Assembly (NCBI RefSeq): GCF_900104815.1 | Contig: NZ_FNTD01000004.1 | Location: 7,315,001 to 7,379,000, forward strand | Source of the DNA: Streptomyces misionensis | GTDB lineage: Bacteria > Actinomycetota > Actinomycetes > Streptomycetales > Streptomycetaceae | Length of the DNA: 64,000 bases | Direction: 5' to 3' | In this document: positions 52,102 to 62,326 of the stretch, one piece after another | How the letters are laid out: every line of letters starts with the position of its first letter | How positions within the stretch are numbered: position 1 is the stretch's first letter | The notes under the pieces: model-generated | Database searches by the model: none | What the model saw: the letters and a program-made list of their open reading frames with translations, nothing else | Told to the model about the DNA's origin: nothing | Translations under genes and position numbers: made by a program

Positions 52102-55100
52102 AGCAGCAACGAAGACAGGCTTCTCGAGTATCTCAAGCGCGTCACCGGAGACCTGCGACAGGTCCGGGAGCGCCTGCGCGAGGTCGAGGAGAAGGACCGG
52201 GACCCCGTCGCGATCGTCGGCATGGCGTGCCGGTATCCGGGTGGGGTGCGGTCGCCGGAGGACCTGTGGCGGCTGGTGGTGTCCGGCGGCGACGCGGTCG
52301 GTGACTTCCCCGCGGACCGCGGCTGGGACGTGGACGGCATCTACGACCCGGACCCGGCAGCGGCGGGGAAGACGTACGCGCGCCGGGGTGGATTCCTGTA
52401 CGAGGCGGGGGAGTTCGACGCGGGGTTCTTCGGGATCAGTCCGCGCGAGGCCGTGGCGATGGATCCGCAGCAGCGGTTGCTGCTGGAGACGACGTGGGAG
52501 GCGTTCGAGCGGGCGGGCATCGACGCGGAGTCGGTGCGGGGCAGTCGTACCGGTGTCTTCGTCGGCTCCGGCTACCAGGACTACGTCAACCTCCTGGTCG
52601 GGCTGGGCGGTGAGTCCGACGGCCATCTCGGGACCGGCAACTCCGCCAGTGTGATGTCCGGTCGCATCGCCTACACCTTCGGCCTGGAGGGTCCCGCCGT
52701 CACCGTCGACACGGCCTGCTCGTCCTCGCTGGTGGCCCTGCACTGGGCGATCCAGGCGCTGCGCGGCGGCGAGTGCTCGATGGCGCTCGCCGGCGGCGTG
52801 ATGGTGATGACCACCCCGACCGCGTTCGTGGAGTTCAGCCGGCAGCGCGGGCTGGCCCCCGACGGCCGCTGCAAGGCGTTCGGCGCCGGCGCGGACGGCA
52901 CGGGCTGGGCGGAGGGCGTGGGCATGCTCCTGGTGGAGCGGCTGTCCGACGCCCGCAGGAACGGGCACGAGGTACTGGCCGTCGTGCGGGGCAGCGCCGT
53001 GAACCAGGACGGTGCGTCGAACGGTCTGACGGCGCCCAACGGTCCCGCGCAGCAGCGGGTGATCCGGCAGGCGCTGGCCTCGGCCGGTCTGTCTCCCGCC
53101 CAGGTCGACGCCGTGGAGGCGCACGGCACGGGCACGACGCTGGGCGACCCGATCGAGGCGCAGGCACTCCTCGCGACCTACGGCCAGGACCGTGAACGGC
53201 CGCTGTGGCTTGGCTCGTTGAAGTCGAACATCGGGCACGCGCAGGCGGCCGCGGGTGTGGCCGGTGTGATCAAGATGGTGCTGGCGATGCGGCACGGAGT
53301 GCTGCCGCGGACCCTGCACGCGGATGAGCCGTCGCCGCACGTGGACTGGTCGGCGGGCGCGGTACGGCTGCTGACCGAGGCCGTCGACTGGCCGGAGACC
53401 GACCACCCGCGCCGGGCCGCCGTCTCGTCCTTCGGGGTCAGCGGCACCAACGCCCACACCATCCTCGAACAGGCACCGCCGACCCCGTTCGAGGAGCCCG
53501 ACCAGAGCCCCGCCGACGGCCCCCTGGCGTGGGTGCTCTCCGCCCGGAGCGACGCGGCACTGCGGGACCAGGCCGCCCGGCTGCTGACCCTCGCGCGGAC
53601 TGAGGCCCCGCCGCAGGACATCGGGCTGTCGCTGGCCACGACCCGCGCGGCCATGCGCCACCGGGCCGCGATCGTGGGCGAGGACCGAGCAGAACTCGTC
53701 GCCGCACTTGAGGAGTTGGCCGGCGGAACCCCGTCGGCACGGGTGCTGCGGGGGCATCCGACCGGCGGCAAGACCGGCTTCCTCTTCTCCGGCCAGGGCT
53801 CACAACGCCTCGGCATGGGGCGCGAACTGTACGCGGCGTACCCCGTGTTCGCCGCCGCCTACGACGAGGTGTGCGCGCGTCTGGACGCACCGGTGGATGT
53901 GGATGCCGAGTCGCTGCACCGGACCGGGTGTGCCCAGCCCGCGCTCTTCGCGGTGGAGGTGGCGCTGTTCCGCCTCCTCGAATCCTGGGGGGTGCGGCCC
54001 GATGTCGTCGTGGGCCACTCCGTGGGGGAGATCGCGGCGGCGCACGTGGCTGGTGCGCTGTCCTTGGACGACGCGGCGAAGCTGGTCTCCGCGCGCGCCG
54101 CGCTGATGCAGGCCCTGCCCGCGGGCGGCGCGATGGTCGCCGTACAGGCCACGGAAGCGGAAGTGCTGCCCCACCTCACCGAGGAGGTGACCGTCGCCGC
54201 CGTCAACGGGCCCTCCTCGGTGGTGATCTCCGGGACCGAGGCGGCGGTCCTGGCGATCGCCGGGGACTTCGCCCGACAGGGCCGTAAGACGTCCCGGTTG
54301 AAGGTCAGTCACGCGTTCCACTCGCCGCTGATGGAGCCGATGCTGGAGGAGTTCGCCCGCGTCGTCGGCGGGCTGGTGTTCAACGAACCGAAGGTTCCTG
54401 TCGTTTCGAACCTGACGGGTGCTCTGGTCGAGTCGTACACCCCGGAGTACTGGGTGCGGCATGTGCGTGAGGCGGTCCGGTTCGCCGACGGCATCGAGAC
54501 CCTGCACGACCTCGGAGTCCGGGTCTATGTGGAGATCGGTCCGGGTGGAGTCCTGAGCGGCATGGCGCAGGGCTGCCTGGAGGACGTCGTCACCGTGCCC
54601 CTCCTTCGTGGTGACCGCTCTGAGCGGTCGGCGCTGGTGACGGGCCTGGCCCAACTGCACACGCGTGGCGTGCCGGTGGACTGGAAGGTGTTCTTCGCGG
54701 GTGCGCGCAGGACCGGTCTGCCGACGTACGCCTTCCAGCACGAGCGGTACTGGGTCAAGCCGCCGGAGCCTGTCGCCGCCGTGGTGGACCCGGTGGAGGC
54801 GGAGTTCTGGGAGACGGTGGAGCGTGAGGATTTGGCGGCCCTCGCGCAGACGCTGGACGTCGATGCGGGGGACACGTTCGGCGAGGTGGTGCCCAGGCTC
54901 TCGTCCTGGCGGCGGCAGCGCAGGGAGCGAGCCGCCGTGGACGGCTGGCGCTACCACGAGTCCTGGCAGCGCCTGCCCCGGCTCGCCCCCACCGGCCCCG
55001 GCGGCACCTGGCTGCTGGCCCTGCCGCAAGAGGAGGACGAGCAGACCGCCGCCGTCCGTGCCGTGCTCACCGCTCGCGGCGCCACCCTGAAGACACTGGT

Positions 55101-58100
55101 CGTCGACGCGACACATGAACGGACCGCACTGGCACGGGAGTTGGCGGAGATCGGGCCGGTGGACGGCGTGCTGTCCCTGCTCCTCACCGATGACCCGGTG
55201 CTGCCCACCCTGCTGCTCGTCCAGGCCCTGGGCGACGCCGGGACCGACGCCCCGCTGTGGTGCCTCACCTCGGGCGCGGTGGCCGTCGGCGGCTCCGACA
55301 CCGTACGCGACGCCCGGCACGCCCAGGTCTGGGGCCTCGGCCGCACCGTCGCCCTGGAACAGCCCCGGCGCTGGGGCGGCCTGATCGACCTGCCGCAGAC
55401 CCTCGACGCCCAGGCCGCCGGACACCTCGCCGATGTACTGGGACGCGCGCTGACGACCCGACGGCAGAGCGACGGGACAGGCCCACGGGCCGCGGGCCGG
55501 ACGGGCCGGTGGGCGGAGGACCAGCTCGCCGTCCGCGCCTCCGGCGTCCACGCCCGGCGGCTCGCCCACGCGCCGGCCCGCGCCGCCACCCGCCGCTGGC
55601 AGCCCCGCGGCACCGTCCTCGTCACCGGCGGCACGGGCGCGCTGGGTAGCCATGTCGCCCGCTGGCTGGCGCGCGGCGGGGCCGAACACCTTGTCCTCAC
55701 CAGCCGCCGGGGCGCGGACGCCCCGGGCGCCGCCGCCCTGCGCGGCGAACTGGAGGCGCTCGGCGCCCGGGTCACCCTCGCCGCCTGCGACATCGCCGAC
55801 CGCGCCGCCGTCGCCGCCCTGCTCGCCGGGCACACCTTCACCGCCGTCGTGCACGCCGCCGGGGTCGCCGACGCCGGGCTCGTGGACGCCACCACCCCGG
55901 CCGCCTTCACCGCCGCGCTCGCCGCCAAGGCCGGCGGCGCGGCACACCTGGACGAACTGCTGGGCGACCGGGAACTCGACGCCTTCGTGCTCTTCTCCTC
56001 CATCTCCGGCGTCTGGGGCAGCGGCGGCCAGGGCGCCTACGCCGCGGGCAACGCCTTCCTCGACGCCCTCGCCCGGCGGCGCCGCGCCCGCGGCCTGACC
56101 GCCACCGCCGTCTCCTGGGGCCCCTGGGCCGACGGCGGCATGGTCGAGGACGGCGACGACGAGGAGCGGCTTCGCCGCCGCGGCCTGCGCACGATGCCCC
56201 CCGCGGCGGCGATCACGGCGCTACAGCGCGCGCTCGACCGTGACGAGACCCAGCTGACCGTGGCCGACGTCGACTGGGCCCGCTTCATCGTGCCGTTCAC
56301 CCTCGGCCGGCCCAGCCCGCTCCTCGGCGACCTGCCCGAGGTGCGCGCGACGCTCGCCGAGGACGCCCCCGAGGAGGGGCACGGCTTTGGGGCGCTCGCC
56401 GAGCACCTCGCCGGACTGCCGCCCGAGGACCGCACCCGCACCCTGGTGGAGCTCGTGCGCACGCACGCCGCCGCCGTCCTCGGCCACCGCACGGCGGGCG
56501 CCGTCGACGCCGACCGGCCCTTCCGGGACCTCGGCTTCGACTCCCTCACCGCCGTGGAACTGCGCAACCGGCTCAACGGGGCCACCGGGCTCGTCCTGCC
56601 CACGACGCTGGTCTTCGACCACCCCACGGCGGCCGACCTGGCCGCCCACCTGGTCGCCGAACTCACCGGCGACCGGGCCGAGCCGGCCACCGAAGCGGCG
56701 GCCGGCGCCGTGCTGGACGAACCGATCGCCATCATCGCGATGGCCTGCCGCTACCCCGGCGACGTGCGCTCGCCCGAGGACCTGTGGGAACTGGTCGCCA
56801 CCGGCCGCGACGCGATCTCCCGCTTCCCCGGCAACCGCGGCTGGGACGTCGAGGCGCTCTACCACCCGGACCCCGACCACCCCGGCACCACCTACACCGT
56901 CCACGGCGGATTCCTGCACGACGCCGACGAGTTCGACCCCACGGTCTTCGGCATCAGCCCGCGCGAGGCCGTCGCCATGGACCCGCAGCAGCGCCTGCTC
57001 CTGGAGACCACCTGGGAAGCCTTCGAGCGTGCCGGGATCGCGCCCGACGCGATGCGCTCCACCGCCACGGGCGTCTTCGTCGGCTCCGGCTACCAGGACT
57101 ACACCGGCCGCCCGCTCAAGGTCCCCGACGGCGTCGAGGGCTACCTCCCCAGCGGCAACGCGGCCAGCGTGATCTCCGGCCGCCTCTCCTACGCCTTCGG
57201 CCTGCAAGGGCCCTCCGTCACCGTCGACACCGCGTGCTCGTCCTCGCTGACCGCCCTCCACCTCGCCGTGCAGGCACTGCGGAACGGCGAGTGCGCCATG
57301 GCGCTGGCCGGCGGCGTCATGGTGATGACCGGACCGTCCGCGTTCACGATGTCGAGCCGGCAGCGCGCCCTGTCCGCCGACGGCCGCTGCAAGGCGTTCT
57401 CCTCATCCGCCGACGGCACCGGCTTCGCCGAGGGCGTGGGCCTGGTCCTGGTGGAGCGGCTGTCCGACGCACGACGCAACGGACACCGGGTACTGGCCGT
57501 CGTCCGGGGCAGCGCGGTCAACCAGGACGGCGCCTCCAACGGCCTGACCGCGCCCAGCGGCAGGGCCCAGCAGCAGGTCATCCGGCAAGCACTGGCCAAC
57601 GCCCGGCTCGCGCCGCACGAGGTGGACGCCGTGGAGGCCCACGGCACCGGAACCCGGCTCGGCGACCCGATCGAGGCACAGGCACTGCTGGCCACCTACG
57701 GCAGGGAACGCGCCGGGGACCGGCCGCTGTGGCTCGGCTCGCTGAAGTCGAACATCGGGCACGCGCAGGCCGCCGCGGGTGTCGGCGGCGTCATCAAGAT
57801 GGTGATGGCCATGCGCCACGGCGTCCTGCCCCGGACCCTGCACGTCGACGAGCCCACCCCGGACGTCGACTGGTCCAGCGGCACCGTGCGCCTGCTCACC
57901 GAGCAGACCGCCTGGCCCGACCAGGACAGGCCCCGGCGCGCCGCCCTCTCCTCGTTCGGACTGAGCGGCACCAACGTGCACACCATCATCGAACAGGCCC
58001 CCGAGACGCCCCCGGCACCCGCCACCGGGGGACAGGCCCCCGAGACACACCCGGCGCCCGCCACCGGCGACGGCCACACCCCTTCGACACTCCCCGCGCC

Positions 58101-61100
58101 CACCGCCGACGCCCACGCCCCCTCGGCACCCCAGGCCCTCCCCTGGGCGCTGTCCGCGAAGAGCGTCCGGGCCCTGCGCGCGCAGGCCCGCCGGCTGCTG
58201 GACCACCTCGACCGCGCCGAGGACCTCGCCCCGGCCGACATCGGTCACACCCTCCTCACCACACGCGCCCGGCTGGAGCAGCGGGCCGTGGTCGTCGGCC
58301 ACGACCGGCAGGAGCTGCGGGCCGGGCTCGCGGCGCTCGCCGACGGCCGGCCCGCCGACACCGTGGTACAGGGCACCGCCACGGCCCGCGGCAAGGTCGC
58401 CTTCGTCTTCCCCGGGCACGGTTCCCAGTGGCCGGAGATGGCCCGCGAACTCCTGGACACCGCCCCGGCCTTCGCCGAACAGGCGCGCGCCTGCGCCGAG
58501 GCGTTCGCCCCCTACCTCGACTGGCCGCTGCTCGACGTCCTGCGCGCCGAACCGGACGCGCCGAGCGTCGCCGAGGTGGAGGTCGCCCAGCCCGCCCTGT
58601 TCGCGGTGATGGTGTCGCTGGCGGCCCTGTGGCGTTCCTACGGCCTGACGCCCGCAGCCGTCGTCGGCCACTCACAGGGCGAGGTCGCCGCCGCGTACGT
58701 CGCGGGCGCCCTGACCCTGGACGACGCGGCGCGGATCGTGGCCCTGCGCAGCCGCTCGCTGACCAAGCTCATCGGCAAGGGCGCCATGCTCGCGGTCGCC
58801 ATGCCCGCCGAGCAGGCCCGCGCGCGGCTGGAGAAGTACGGCGACCGGCTCGCGGTCGCCGCCGTGAACGGGCCCGCCGCCCTGACCGTCACCGGGGAAC
58901 CCGACGCGGTCGACGCGCTCCTGGCGGAACTGGAGGCCGAGGGCGTACGCGTGCGCAAGGTGCGCGGCGCCACCGGCGCCGGGCACTCCGCCCAGGTCGA
59001 AAGCCTGCGCCCCGAACTCCTCGACCTGCTCGCCCCGGTCGCACCGACCGCCGCGGACATCCCCTTCTACTCCACCGTGACCGGCACCCTCCTGGACACC
59101 ACCGCCCTGGACGCCGAGTACTGGTACCGCAACGCGCGGCACACGGTCGAGTTCGAGGCGACCGTACGGACGCTGCTGGCCGACGGGCACGGGACGTTCG
59201 TCGAGTGCAGCCCGCACCCGCTGCTGGCCGACGCGGTGCAGGAGATCGCGGAGGAGGCCGACGCCGAGGCGGTCACCGGCGGCTCGCTGCGCAGGGGCCG
59301 GGGCGGCTTGGACCGCTTCCTGCGCTCCGCGTCCGAACTGCACGTGAACGGCGTGTCCGTGGACCTGACGGTGCCCTTCGCCGGGCGTCCGGTACGGCGT
59401 GTGGAACTGCCGACGTACGCGTTCCAGCGGCAGCGGTACTGGCTGGAGAGCGCCGACTCGGTGCCCGCGGGCACCGATCCCGTCGAGGCCGGGTTCTGGC
59501 ACCTGGTGGAGAACGCGGACCTGCCCGCCCTCACCGACGAGTTCGGGCCCGACGCCGCCGCCCTCGTCGCCCCGGCGCTGCCGGCGCTGTCCGCGTGGCG
59601 CCGACGCGGCCGGGAGAAGTCCACGGTGGACGGCTGGCGTTACCGCGTCCGCTTCCGGCGGCTCACCGACCACCCGGCACCCGACCTGGAAGGCCCCTGG
59701 CTCGCCGTCCTCCCCGCCGGACGGGCGGACGAACAGTGGGCGCCCTGCGTCGTCGGCGTGCTCGGCGCCCACGGCGCCAAGGTGCGGGTCGTCGAACTCC
59801 CCGTCGACTGCGACCGCGCGGCAGCCGCGCACCGGCTCACCGAGGAACTCGACGGCGAACGGCCCGCGGGCGTCCTGTCGTTGCTCGGCCTCGCCCCCGG
59901 CAGCCACCCGGCCCACCCGACGCTGTCCGCGAGCCTCGCCACCACCGTCACCCTGGTCCAGGCGCTCGGCGACGCCGGCATCGAGGCACCGCTGTGGTGC
60001 GCGACCCGCGGCGCCGTCTCCACCGGGGCCGGCGACCCGCTGTTCGACGCCGGTCAGGCACAGCTGTGGGGCCTCGGCATCGTCGCCGCGCTGGAACTGC
60101 CCCGGCGCTGGGGCGGACTCGTGGACCTGCCCGCGAAGCCGGACGAGCACGCGCTGCGCCGCCTGGCCGGAGTGCTGGCCCAGCACGACGAGGACCAGCT
60201 CGCCGTCCGTGCCGACGGCGTGTACGCCCGCCGCCTGGTCCGGGCACGGCCCGCCGACACGGAGCCCACGACCCCCTGGCGGCCGCGCGGCACCGTCCTG
60301 GTCACCGGCGGAACGGGCGGCGTGGGCCGGCACCTCGCCCGCTGGCTGGCCGGCGCGGGAGCCCGGCACCTGGTGCTCACGAGCCGGCGCGGGCCCGACG
60401 CCCCCGGCGCCCGGGAACTGCGCGCGGAGCTGACCGCCCTGGGCGCCGAAGTGACCATCGCCGCCTGCGACATCGCCGACCGCGACGCGCTCGCCCGGCT
60501 GCTCGCCGGCATCGAGGCCCGGCACCCCCTCACCGCGGTGCTGCACGCCGCCGGCACGGCACGCTCCTCCCTGCTGGCCGACGCGCACCTCGACGAGTTC
60601 GCCGAAGCCGCGGCCGCCAAGGTCACCGGCGCCCGCAACCTGGACGAACTGCTCGACGGCCGCGAGCTGGACGCGTTCGTCCTGTTCGCCTCCGGCGCCG
60701 GCGTCTGGGGCAGCGGCGGCCAGGCCTCCTACGCCTGCGCCAACGCCTTCCTCGACGCCCTCGCACTGCGGCGGCGGGCCCGGGGCCTGACCGCGACCTC
60801 GGTCGCCTGGGGCGGCTGGGCGGGCGGCGGCATGGTCGACGACACGGTCCAGGAGCGCGGCGAGCGGCGGGGCCTCGGCGTCATGCCCCCCGAACTCGCG
60901 ATCTCGGCCCTGCACCGGGCCGTCGGGCACGACGAGGCCGCCCTCACCGTCGCCCCGATCGACTGGGAGAAGTTCCTGCCCGCCTTCACCGTGGCCCGGC
61001 CCAGCCCACTGCTGAGCGAACTGCCCGACGTACAGCGGCTGTTGGCGGCGGAGCGGACCGCCGACGCGGAGACCGGCGACGGCGCGGGCCCCGCGCCCGA

Positions 61101-62262
61101 ACTCGCCGCGCTCGCCCCGGCCGAGCGGGAGGAGTGGCTGCTGGAGCACATCCGTGCGCAGAGCGCCGTGGTCCTCGGCCACACGTCGGCCGAGGACGTG
61201 GGGCCCACCGCGCACTTCCTGGAACTCGGCTTCGACTCGCTCACCGCGATCGACCTGCGCCGGCGCCTGGCGGCGACGACCGGTCTGCGGCTGCCCGCCG
61301 GACTGGCCTTCGACCACCCCACGCCCGCCAGGCTCGCCAAGCACCTGCTGACCCGGCTCGGGGACACCGGCGGCGGCACGCCGGAGCGGCCCGCCGACCT
61401 GCTGGTCCAGCTCTACCGGCACGCCAGCGAGACCGGGACGGCCGCCGAGGCCATGGGCATGCTGATGGACGCCGCCCGCTTCCGGCCCTCGTTCGACCGG
61501 CCCGGCGAACTGACCGAGCCGCCCGCCCCGGTACGGCTGTCACACGGCGAGGGCCCCGTCACGCTGATGTGCGTCTCGCCGTACGTCGTACCGGCCGGCG
61601 CCCACCAGTACGCCCGGTTCGCCGCCCCCTTCCGCGGCCGGCTGGACGTGTGGGCGCTGGTCAACCCCGGCTACGAGCAGGCCGAGCCGGTCCCGTCCGA
61701 CCCGGACGCCGTGCTCCTGCTGCACGCGCGGACCGTACGGGAGCGCGCGGGCGGCAAGCCCGTCGTCCTGCTCGGCTACTCCTCGGGCGGCTGGATCGCC
61801 CACGGCGTGGCGGCACACCTGGAGGCCATGGGCGAGCCGCCCGCGGCCGTGGTGATGGTCGACAGCTTCAGCCGCGAGATCCCCTTCGACCACCAGGTGC
61901 TCAACGCGATGGCCCAGGCCCAGTCGCGGCGCCTGGACTTCATGAAGTCCGGCGGCGAGCAACTCACCGCGATGGGCCATTACATGCGCCTGTTCGACGA
62001 GTGGGACGCGCCGCGGATCGCCGCGCCGACCCTCCTCGTGCGGGCGAGCGAGGCCATGCCGGCCGACACCCCCGTGGACGGCGACGGCCGCGCCGCACCG
62101 CCCGAGCACGTGGACACGACCGTCGAAGTGCCCGGCGACCACTACTCGATGCTGGAGGACCACGCCGCCACCACCGCCGCGGCCGTGGACACCTGGCTCG
62201 CGGACACCGTCACCGGCCGCACCGGCCCCGCCGTGCCGCCGGACGCGACGACGACCGCATGA
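52090..62262 (+). CDS. pteA5: Modular type I polyketide synthase, modules 12-13 (KS-AT-KR-ACP x2) with terminal thioesterase
   Basis: The 3390-residue protein has a docking helix, KS 38, AT 562, KR Tyr about 1317, ACP Ser about 1485; then KS 1544, AT 2103, KR Tyr about 2881, ACP Ser about 3050; then a thioesterase from about 3150 to the end. The first AT is malonyl (GHSVGE, HAFH). The second is GHSQGE-class with TGAGH where methylmalonyl ATs have YASH, a form known from ATs that take ethyl- or larger alkylmalonyl-CoA. Both KRs are A-type. The thioesterase has GYSSG (Ser about 3231), Asp about 3258 (MVDSF) and His about 3351 (GDHYS). As the last synthase it would add the C5 and C3 hydroxyls, place a bulky branch on C2, and release by macrolactonisation. 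The CCR 61 bp downstream fits the extender call. The start could be 52099. Confidence 0.94.
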   Translation: MRRMSSNEDRLLEYLKRVTGDLRQVRERLREVEEKDRDPVAIVGMACRYPGGVRSPEDLWRLVVSGGDAVGDFPADRGWDVDGIYDPDPAAAGKTYARRGGFLYEAGEFDAGFFGISPREAVAMDPQQRLLLETTWEAFERAGIDAESVRGSRTGVFVGSGYQDYVNLLVGLGGESDGHLGTGNSASVMSGRIAYTFGLEGPAVTVDTACSSSLVALHWAIQALRGGECSMALAGGVMVMTTPTAFVEFSRQRGLAPDGRCKAFGAGADGTGWAEGVGMLLVERLSDARRNGHEVLAVVRGSAVNQDGASNGLTAPNGPAQQRVIRQALASAGLSPAQVDAVEAHGTGTTLGDPIEAQALLATYGQDRERPLWLGSLKSNIGHAQAAAGVAGVIKMVLAMRHGVLPRTLHADEPSPHVDWSAGAVRLLTEAVDWPETDHPRRAAVSSFGVSGTNAHTILEQAPPTPFEEPDQSPADGPLAWVLSARSDAALRDQAARLLTLARTEAPPQDIGLSLATTRAAMRHRAAIVGEDRAELVAALEELAGGTPSARVLRGHPTGGKTGFLFSGQGSQRLGMGRELYAAYPVFAAAYDEVCARLDAPVDVDAESLHRTGCAQPALFAVEVALFRLLESWGVRPDVVVGHSVGEIAAAHVAGALSLDDAAKLVSARAALMQALPAGGAMVAVQATEAEVLPHLTEEVTVAAVNGPSSVVISGTEAAVLAIAGDFARQGRKTSRLKVSHAFHSPLMEPMLEEFARVVGGLVFNEPKVPVVSNLTGALVESYTPEYWVRHVREAVRFADGIETLHDLGVRVYVEIGPGGVLSGMAQGCLEDVVTVPLLRGDRSERSALVTGLAQLHTRGVPVDWKVFFAGARRTGLPTYAFQHERYWVKPPEPVAAVVDPVEAEFWETVEREDLAALAQTLDVDAGDTFGEVVPRLSSWRRQRRERAAVDGWRYHESWQRLPRLAPTGPGGTWLLALPQEEDEQTAAVRAVLTARGATLKTLVVDATHERTALARELAEIGPVDGVLSLLLTDDPVLPTLLLVQALGDAGTDAPLWCLTSGAVAVGGSDTVRDARHAQVWGLGRTVALEQPRRWGGLIDLPQTLDAQAAGHLADVLGRALTTRRQSDGTGPRAAGRTGRWAEDQLAVRASGVHARRLAHAPARAATRRWQPRGTVLVTGGTGALGSHVARWLARGGAEHLVLTSRRGADAPGAAALRGELEALGARVTLAACDIADRAAVAALLAGHTFTAVVHAAGVADAGLVDATTPAAFTAALAAKAGGAAHLDELLGDRELDAFVLFSSISGVWGSGGQGAYAAGNAFLDALARRRRARGLTATAVSWGPWADGGMVEDGDDEERLRRRGLRTMPPAAAITALQRALDRDETQLTVADVDWARFIVPFTLGRPSPLLGDLPEVRATLAEDAPEEGHGFGALAEHLAGLPPEDRTRTLVELVRTHAAAVLGHRTAGAVDADRPFRDLGFDSLTAVELRNRLNGATGLVLPTTLVFDHPTAADLAAHLVAELTGDRAEPATEAAAGAVLDEPIAIIAMACRYPGDVRSPEDLWELVATGRDAISRFPGNRGWDVEALYHPDPDHPGTTYTVHGGFLHDADEFDPTVFGISPREAVAMDPQQRLLLETTWEAFERAGIAPDAMRSTATGVFVGSGYQDYTGRPLKVPDGVEGYLPSGNAASVISGRLSYAFGLQGPSVTVDTACSSSLTALHLAVQALRNGECAMALAGGVMVMTGPSAFTMSSRQRALSADGRCKAFSSSADGTGFAEGVGLVLVERLSDARRNGHRVLAVVRGSAVNQDGASNGLTAPSGRAQQQVIRQALANARLAPHEVDAVEAHGTGTRLGDPIEAQALLATYGRERAGDRPLWLGSLKSNIGHAQAAAGVGGVIKMVMAMRHGVLPRTLHVDEPTPDVDWSSGTVRLLTEQTAWPDQDRPRRAALSSFGLSGTNVHTIIEQAPETPPAPATGGQAPETHPAPATGDGHTPSTLPAPTADAHAPSAPQALPWALSAKSVRALRAQARRLLDHLDRAEDLAPADIGHTLLTTRARLEQRAVVVGHDRQELRAGLAALADGRPADTVVQGTATARGKVAFVFPGHGSQWPEMARELLDTAPAFAEQARACAEAFAPYLDWPLLDVLRAEPDAPSVAEVEVAQPALFAVMVSLAALWRSYGLTPAAVVGHSQGEVAAAYVAGALTLDDAARIVALRSRSLTKLIGKGAMLAVAMPAEQARARLEKYGDRLAVAAVNGPAALTVTGEPDAVDALLAELEAEGVRVRKVRGATGAGHSAQVESLRPELLDLLAPVAPTAADIPFYSTVTGTLLDTTALDAEYWYRNARHTVEFEATVRTLLADGHGTFVECSPHPLLADAVQEIAEEADAEAVTGGSLRRGRGGLDRFLRSASELHVNGVSVDLTVPFAGRPVRRVELPTYAFQRQRYWLESADSVPAGTDPVEAGFWHLVENADLPALTDEFGPDAAALVAPALPALSAWRRRGREKSTVDGWRYRVRFRRLTDHPAPDLEGPWLAVLPAGRADEQWAPCVVGVLGAHGAKVRVVELPVDCDRAAAAHRLTEELDGERPAGVLSLLGLAPGSHPAHPTLSASLATTVTLVQALGDAGIEAPLWCATRGAVSTGAGDPLFDAGQAQLWGLGIVAALELPRRWGGLVDLPAKPDEHALRRLAGVLAQHDEDQLAVRADGVYARRLVRARPADTEPTTPWRPRGTVLVTGGTGGVGRHLARWLAGAGARHLVLTSRRGPDAPGARELRAELTALGAEVTIAACDIADRDALARLLAGIEARHPLTAVLHAAGTARSSLLADAHLDEFAEAAAAKVTGARNLDELLDGRELDAFVLFASGAGVWGSGGQASYACANAFLDALALRRRARGLTATSVAWGGWAGGGMVDDTVQERGERRGLGVMPPELAISALHRAVGHDEAALTVAPIDWEKFLPAFTVARPSPLLSELPDVQRLLAAERTADAETGDGAGPAPELAALAPAEREEWLLEHIRAQSAVVLGHTSAEDVGPTAHFLELGFDSLTAIDLRRRLAATTGLRLPAGLAFDHPTPARLAKHLLTRLGDTGGGTPERPADLLVQLYRHASETGTAAEAMGMLMDAARFRPSFDRPGELTEPPAPVRLSHGEGPVTLMCVSPYVVPAGAHQYARFAAPFRGRLDVWALVNPGYEQAEPVPSDPDAVLLLHARTVRERAGGKPVVLLGYSSGGWIAHGVAAHLEAMGEPPAAVVMVDSFSREIPFDHQVLNAMAQAQSRRLDFMKSGGEQLTAMGHYMRLFDEWDAPRIAAPTLLVRASEAMPADTPVDGDGRAAPPEHVDTTVEVPGDHYSMLEDHAATTAAAVDTWLADTVTGRTGPAVPPDATTTA
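52201..56670 (+). other. PKS module 12: KS-AT(malonyl)-KR-ACP
   Basis: KS active Cys 52717-52719; AT active Ser 54019-54021 and HAFH near 54310 (malonyl). KR A-type with Tyr 56038-56040 (AYAAGN). ACP Ser 56542-56544. Predicted hydroxyl. The structural half of the KR has an extra basic linker near 55450-55515 (LTTRRQSDGTG and onward) absent from sister modules. Confidence 0.9.
56719..61360 (+). other. PKS module 13: KS-AT(alkylmalonyl-type)-KR-ACP
   Basis: KS active Cys 57235-57237. The AT begins near 58396 with GHGSQW instead of GQGSQW; active Ser 58672-58674 in GHSQGEV; the specificity motif is TGAGH at 58972-58986. KR is A-type with Tyr 60730-60732; it reads LFAS rather than LFSS, but the Ser 13 residues before the Tyr is kept, so it should be active. 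ACP Ser 61237-61239. Predicted to add an alkylmalonyl unit (2-hexylmalonyl in filipin) and leave the C3 hydroxyl. Confidence 0.88.
57994..58143 (+). repeat. 39-bp imperfect tandem repeats in the module 13 KS-AT linker
   Basis: Units at 57994-58032, 58033-58071 and 58072-58110, followed by a partial unit, encode 13-residue Ala/Pro/Thr-rich blocks of the form QAPETxPAPATG. The first two are close copies and the third has drifted. The result is a flexible linker about three times longer than in most sister modules, between KS and AT of the branching module. Confidence 0.85.
61540..62230 (+). other. Terminal thioesterase domain (macrolactonising)
   Basis: Alpha/beta-hydrolase fold: nucleophile motif GYSSG with Ser codon 61780-61782, acid in MVDSF at 61861-61863, and His in GDHYS at 62140-62142. 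Position at the end of the last PKS and the type I TE pattern point to chain release, here presumably by attack of the starter-proximal hydroxyl. The tail after about 62200 is Ala/Thr/Pro-rich and unstructured. Confidence 0.9.
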
Positions 62263-62311
62263 CCCGCCCGCGACCACCGCGAGCACCCCAAGACCCCGAC
62301 AGAGCAGACGT

Positions 62312-62326
62312 GGGAGAGAAATCATG
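62312..62326 (+). promoter_or_regulatory. Ribosome-binding site of the CCR gene
   Basis: GGGAGAG at 62312-62318 lies 5 bases before ATG 62324, the best Shine-Dalgarno match in the window. The 61-bp gap shows no obvious terminator, consistent with co-transcription with the PKS genes. Confidence 0.7.

Noticed and set aside
60640..60760. Inactive KR in module 13 because LFSS reads LFAS
   Set aside because: The catalytic Ser is the one 13 residues before the Tyr and it is present; the Tyr and Asn are also kept.
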